From Eleusine coracana subsp. coracana (Eukaryota > Streptophyta > Magnoliopsida > Poales > Poaceae), in the NCBI GenBank assembly GCA_032690845.1, contig CM064421.1, positions 42,150,963 to 42,214,962 on the forward strand: 64,000 nt of DNA, read 5' to 3'. Below the pieces are notes generated by a model. That model saw only the letters and a list, made by a program, of their open reading frames with translations, was not told the origin of the DNA and did not search any database. Of this stretch, positions 59,685 through 64,000 are shown in pieces. The position numbers and the translations under genes were made by a program. Positions within the stretch are counted from its first letter, which is position 1. Each line of letters opens with the position of its first letter.

Positions 59685-62399
59685 GAAGCCCCCGAGAGTC
59701 TTGCAAGCTTGATGATAGTCTTCAGTAGCTTCCCGACAGGTTTGTGCCATATAAAATGCTTTAACTTTATATCTTTGTGAGGGTCTCAAAGATCAAAGCG
59801 TCTTTAAGAAATCCACTAGTGCGCCGAATAGGTGCACCTAATTAGGTGTAGCCCCCGACTCTTGTATCATTTAGAAATTGCAAATAATGCAAGAGTCCAA
59901 AACAAGAATAGTTGTGTTGGCTTTCTTTAAGGAAAAATCACTTGAATCATCAAATTCACGTGATAAATAGTTTAGTAGAGTGACATCAATCACTACCGAG
60001 TGATAAATGATTCAGACGGGTGACTTCAATCACCGCTGACTGGTAGATGACTCAAACTAATGACCGAGTGGCAGTAGTGCTCAACTCAGAATATCATGTC
60101 TGAGAGGCAGTGACGCTCAACTCAAGATGATAAGGTCGAGTGAAAAAGGCAACCGAGGTTGTTGTAGCCGCCGACCGCTGATGTAGTAGAAATCATTCAA
60201 AGTCGTGATGACTGAGTGACATCGATGGTCTGATATGTGGCCGACCGAAAGCGGCGGTCAAACATGATGTGGCAAACCGATAGTGGCATTCGGAGCTAGT
60301 GTTGCCGACCGATGAAGGCAGTCAGAACTGGCATGGTCGACCGATGAAGGTGATCGGAGCTGTAAGTCAACCAAAAAGGCGAGGAAATCACTTTATGTCG
60401 AGTGGTGTATCCGCCTATCCGTCATAAATGTTCCTGACAATAAAGAAAATTAGAATAATTAGTTATTATTAACATTGTTTGCTTGATAACTTATTTTTAT
60501 AAGACAAACAAATCAGTCGACTGAAAAGTCAAATCTGCATCTATTTTTCTTCTTTAAGTAAACTGACTGATGCATAGCAGCGTATTCGCGTGTTAACACC
60601 CAGACTGATCCACCGTAGAATACTTAGGACAAAATATAAAGAGCTTGGAGCTCGATCTACCACAACAATATCGGTCATAATTATTCTTGCATTGCAATTA
60701 GAGTCAACCAGTCAACACATGACCTCTCGCAGTTTTGGCTCTGGGTTTAGTGTAGTGATAGTCTAATACGTAGCTAAGAAATTCTATGACTTAGTTGTTT
60801 GTCGGTGTAAGACTAAAAATAAGACCAAATTGCAAATAAAATGCAATAGATCGGTCAAGGCTGAAGCCCAAAAAGGTGAAACTAAAATGGACGACATAGG
60901 TCATATGATCTCAGGGCTAAGATACTACTGAGAGGTCACCGACCGACATGGGTCACATGGTGTCAGGACCGAAGCACTACTGAGAAAGTCACCGACCGAT
61001 ATGTGTACTGTTAGATTTACAAAAAAAAGTGGGGAAACATGTGTATATAGATACACAAATAACCTCGTGGCTCGATTGTTTAATGCTAAGAATTAAAGAA
61101 CTGAGGCAATATAAATGAATAAACCTATAAAAAAAGCTCTAATTAAAAAGTCTAACTTTACTCATCGAGAATCCTATGACCTACTTAGAAAACAGCGATA
61201 AGCGGTCGTGGGAAAAAAATGAAGGACATGAGTCCAAAATCTCGAAAATAAATCGAGAAAGTATAAAGATACTTAGCTTTGATATTCGGCGAATTAAAGA
61301 GGAGCCCCTAGAATATGCCGATATGGTTGACGAGTGGTCGAACGTCGAAATCGGGTCATCATGTCGCCGAAACATCGAAACTCGGAGTCGTTGGCTTGCC
61401 GCCATGTAGTCGGATCATCGAGTTCCCGAATAGTTGTCCAAAATGTCGAATCACCAAGTCATTGAAGATATCACTGAGTAGCCGAGAGCATAGTCATAAC
61501 ATAACGATGTCGCCGAGTGGCTAGGTGATTGGTGGAGCAGCCCCGAGCGAGTCCATGTTGTCCCCGAGTGATTGGGTCACAACGCATCGCTGATCGTGAT
61601 GCTGACGGTGAAATAGAGCATGAGCTCGCCTCTGAAAAAACATTTGTTGTCGATGTGCAACGCGAGGATGGTATGAATGTGACTGTCGGCGTGGTCGAGG
61701 GCGGCGATAATCTAATCCGACGAGCACCGGCGCCTTGTGGATCAACTGCAGGGACACGGCCAGGTTCTGTATGCCGCCTTGCCTGCTGTGAAGTCCAAGG
61801 CTTGCCTGCTCGGGTTGGTGCTGAAAAACTCTGGGATCGCACGCCGGTTCCTCTAGGGGCAGCTTCCATAAAATTTGCATACGTGCATGCAAAAACAATT
61901 CTCGTGATGAGCATTGAGTAATAATCATATTGATTAGGATATAAATAATAAAATAATATAGAACGATTAAAGATGGAAAAAAAAACTTCCCTGGTTACGT
62001 ATGACTTGTATTGGCTTTCGGAAGTCAAAGTCAAACTCGGTTCAGCTTGTACGGACATTGCCTTGCCGATGAGAATTTGTAGTAATGGACTCAGACTTGG
62101 CTTCTGTGTACAGCCAGGACTCGAAGAACACGCCGACTTTTAATTTGATACACGAACTCGCCGATTTGAAGTACGATCTCAGCTGGCATCTATGCACAAT
62201 CATGTGGCCGCGATCAGCAACTCACCGACTTCAAGAAGCAGTGGTCTGTCGTCAACTTGGCTGGGAGCCATCTTTATGAGAACGCGATGACTTGTACGCT
62301 TCAACACCAGTCATCTTACGATCAAATCTTAAAGTAGTAGATTGAGACTATCCAACTCGACATATCGACCTTCGTGTTTTCCTCACGGACGGCGCTAAA
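59685..62399 (-). other. Element E interior
   Basis: The A+T-rich interior has degenerate short repeats of the type GACCGATGAAGGCAGTCGGAGCTG (60230-60370) and TCACCGACCGACATGGGTCAC (60930-61010). A GC-richer block (61520-61930) is open in several frames on both strands but shows no retrotransposon domain. It could be a relic of gag. Confidence 0.5.
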
Positions 62400-62774
62400 T
62401 ATCGAGATTTCTCTCGACACTAGATATAGGGTAGTTTACCTATGACGATTTATATGTAGAATACGAGTATGCGCGAGATCAAGAGACGATAATAACACAA
62501 GACGTCGATTTATACAGATTCGGGCCTCTCGGAGGATAATAAATTTACGTACTGTGTTTTGTGATATTTATATTAATATGTCTAGATTATAGATTTAGAC
62601 GAGAGTTGACCTATTGTTTGTGTTGTCCCTTGAAAGGGGTTCCTGCCCCTCCTTATATATCCGAGAGGACAGGCTTACATAGCGGAATCCTAGTCGGTCT
62701 ACTATACATATTCAAATAAGAGTCTATCTCTACTTTGCTTATATGAGAGGTATCCTGGGTACACGTAATCGACA
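62400..62774 (-). repeat. Element E 5' LTR
   Basis: It is adjacent to the primer-binding-like sequence at 62381-62397. A TATATAT-containing promoter-like stretch is weak. Confidence 0.75.
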
Positions 62775-64000
62775 ACATGTGTCTCTACTTATGCATAGTA
62801 AGTAGATGTATGTAGAGTAGAGTATGATAGACCGATTAAGGTGATTGGTCGTGACAAGACTCGTTGGAAAAGCTTCACTCTCTACTGATCTTTGGTTCTT
62901 TGTATCCAAGTAATTACATTTATGATGCTATTTGATTGCACTTTATGGTTATGATTCTATTTAATTATACTTTATGGTTACGATCTCAGCTAGTAGATAT
63001 CTGATTAAACTTATCAAGTATTTTTCTTTAAGCCTCTCTGCGAATTAAACCAACCTTCAAAAAAAATAGCCTTCGTGCCGATCAGCATAACAGTGCGCCG
63101 ATCGCCACAATCTCCTCACCTACAAAAAGTTTTCATATAGAGAAAGCTCAATTAGATCTTTTATTAACAACTTTGCTTAGTTCTCACTGGTTTTTGTGAA
63201 TTGATATAAACTTTAAAATATTCTGAGAAAAAAAACACAGCAACGTATATTATCCTCTTGTAATATATAAGTAGGTTACGACCAACAGTTGCTTTGAACA
63301 TTCCGCTAATGAACAGGAAAGTTTTTGATGGGACTAAAATTCCCACGAACTGAGTGATTGAAAACTGCATTAAGAGATTACACTTGCGGTCCTTCCGTAC
63401 CACAAAGATGCGCAAGAAGATGACCATCAAACATTGCACTACATTTTTTTGTAGACCATTGCACTTCATTCTGGACTAGTAGGCTGAGGGATATGAGCAG
63501 CTCCAAAGGTTTTTTGGTAGCGATGGGTACTGTCAGGTCCGACGATAGCATAAATTACCCAAATACAAAATGTATCGCTTGGCCCACTGCCCAAAATCCA
63601 GTGACCTAGCACGGCGCGACGCCCGAGCTGCTTTCTCTCTCTCTATCTACTCGCTTTTACAAGCATCGGCTCCACTCTTTCAGCTATATCTAATCGCTCG
63701 CAAAAGCATCTGCTAGCGCCTATTGTTACCGTGTCAAAGCGTACTTTTTTGAACAAACGGCACCGTAAAGATACTTGAAATGAAACCTGTGTGGACGTCC
63801 TAATTCTACGATTAGGATAGTTGCCATTAGGGCCTCTCCATTGGTTGTGCTAGGTAGTGTTTGTGTCAGGCCATGTCGCATTTTCCGCGTACGTGGAGGA
63901 GAGAGGGTTGCTCTGACATAGTAATGACCGTCACTGCCATCGATTATGTATAGGTAACAAGTGGAGCCTTTGAACGGATCGAGTGACAGAGAGGGAGATG
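62775..64000. other. Sequence right of element E to the end of the window
   Basis: The first 350 bp seem to continue the old repeat left of E. Beyond about 63130 I see no gene, RNA or repeat end. The frame at 63164-63469 (minus) is open by chance as far as I can judge. Confidence 0.4.

Larger units (their letters stand above)
59277..62774 (-). mobile_element. Element E: non-autonomous Gypsy-type LTR retrotransposon
   Basis: Two related LTRs (59277-59684 and 62400-62774) lie in the same orientation. On the minus strand they start TGTCGATKACA and end near TCTCGATA or TCTCAACA. A primer site next to the right LTR reads TAGCGCCGTCCGTGAGG on the minus strand, close to the GGCGCCGTCTGTGGG site of many grass Gypsy elements. 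A purine tract TCTCGGGGGCTTC precedes the other LTR. The 2.7 kb interior has no gag-pol, so it is non-autonomous. Target duplication is unclear: ATGTG is present at both junctions but overlaps the LTR start. Confidence 0.75.

Noticed and set aside
61471..62058. 195-codon minus-strand frame in element E
   Set aside because: The composition is open on both strands (a 130-codon frame opposes it) and no gag motif is present.
1..64000. Search for tRNA, rRNA, or prokaryote-type defence or biosynthetic systems
   Set aside because: No cloverleaf with A and B boxes, no rRNA core motif and no operon-like gene arrangement was seen. The gene structures are clearly plant nuclear.

Overview
This window is nuclear DNA from a grass (Poaceae, probably Panicoideae). 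Genes are split by GT-AG introns, the gaps are AT-rich, and most of the sequence is made of plant transposon families: CACTA, Mutator-like with a plant mobile domain gene, Tourist, hAT-like, Helitron, Ty3/Gypsy chromoviruses, SIRE-type Ty1/Copia, and L1-type LINE. Nothing looks bacterial: there are no operons, CRISPR arrays or rRNA/tRNA genes that I can recognise. The family assignment of the organism is inference from repeat and gene types.

Genes. Two look intact. One is a six-exon Rab2-like small GTPase on the + strand (15351-19040), with all guanine-nucleotide motifs and a double-cysteine prenylation tail but a divergent effector region. The other is a single-exon small protein on the - strand (13632-14108), with an N-terminal membrane segment and a short C-terminal motif like that of DUF761/DUF4408-type plant proteins. 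A third locus (2986-3811, - strand) holds an intact last exon of a CYP76-type cytochrome P450, but its first exon is reduced to a stub.

Layout. 1-2985: a non-autonomous CACTA element (323-1442) in otherwise plain sequence with two short tandem duplications. 2986-3811: the P450 remnant. About 4372-11926: a decayed Mutator-like element on the - strand with a transposase (8133-10830) followed by a plant-mobile-domain gene (5021-7853). 12906-13085: a Tourist-type MITE. 13632-19040: the two intact genes, with a hAT-like MITE in Rab intron 5. 21202-22845: a Helitron with a MATE-transporter gene fragment.

22950-55173 is a Russian doll. A Reina-like Gypsy element (A, + strand, TSD CTAGG) was split in gag by element X (23756-46857, TSD GAAAG), which was split by a Tekay-like Gypsy element (B, - strand, 24342-46033, TSD ACGTC), which was split by a SIRE-like Copia element (C, + strand, 31174-41079, TSD GTAGC). 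Element A was hit again, inside its reverse-transcriptase gene, by a 3.7 kb solo LTR (D, 48896-52601). The order of insertion can be read directly: A first, then X and D, then B in X, then C in B. All coding regions in these elements carry stops and frameshifts.

55179-64000 holds two LINE fragments (56067-56790 -, 57715-57960 +) and a small non-coding LTR element (E, 59277-62774, - strand) lodged in another degraded repeat.

I found no clearly new biological system. The points most worth checking are the divergent Rab2-like GTPase, the Mutator element that carries a plant mobile domain gene, the unusual ends of element X, and the dense self-complementary repeats in the element C LTRs.
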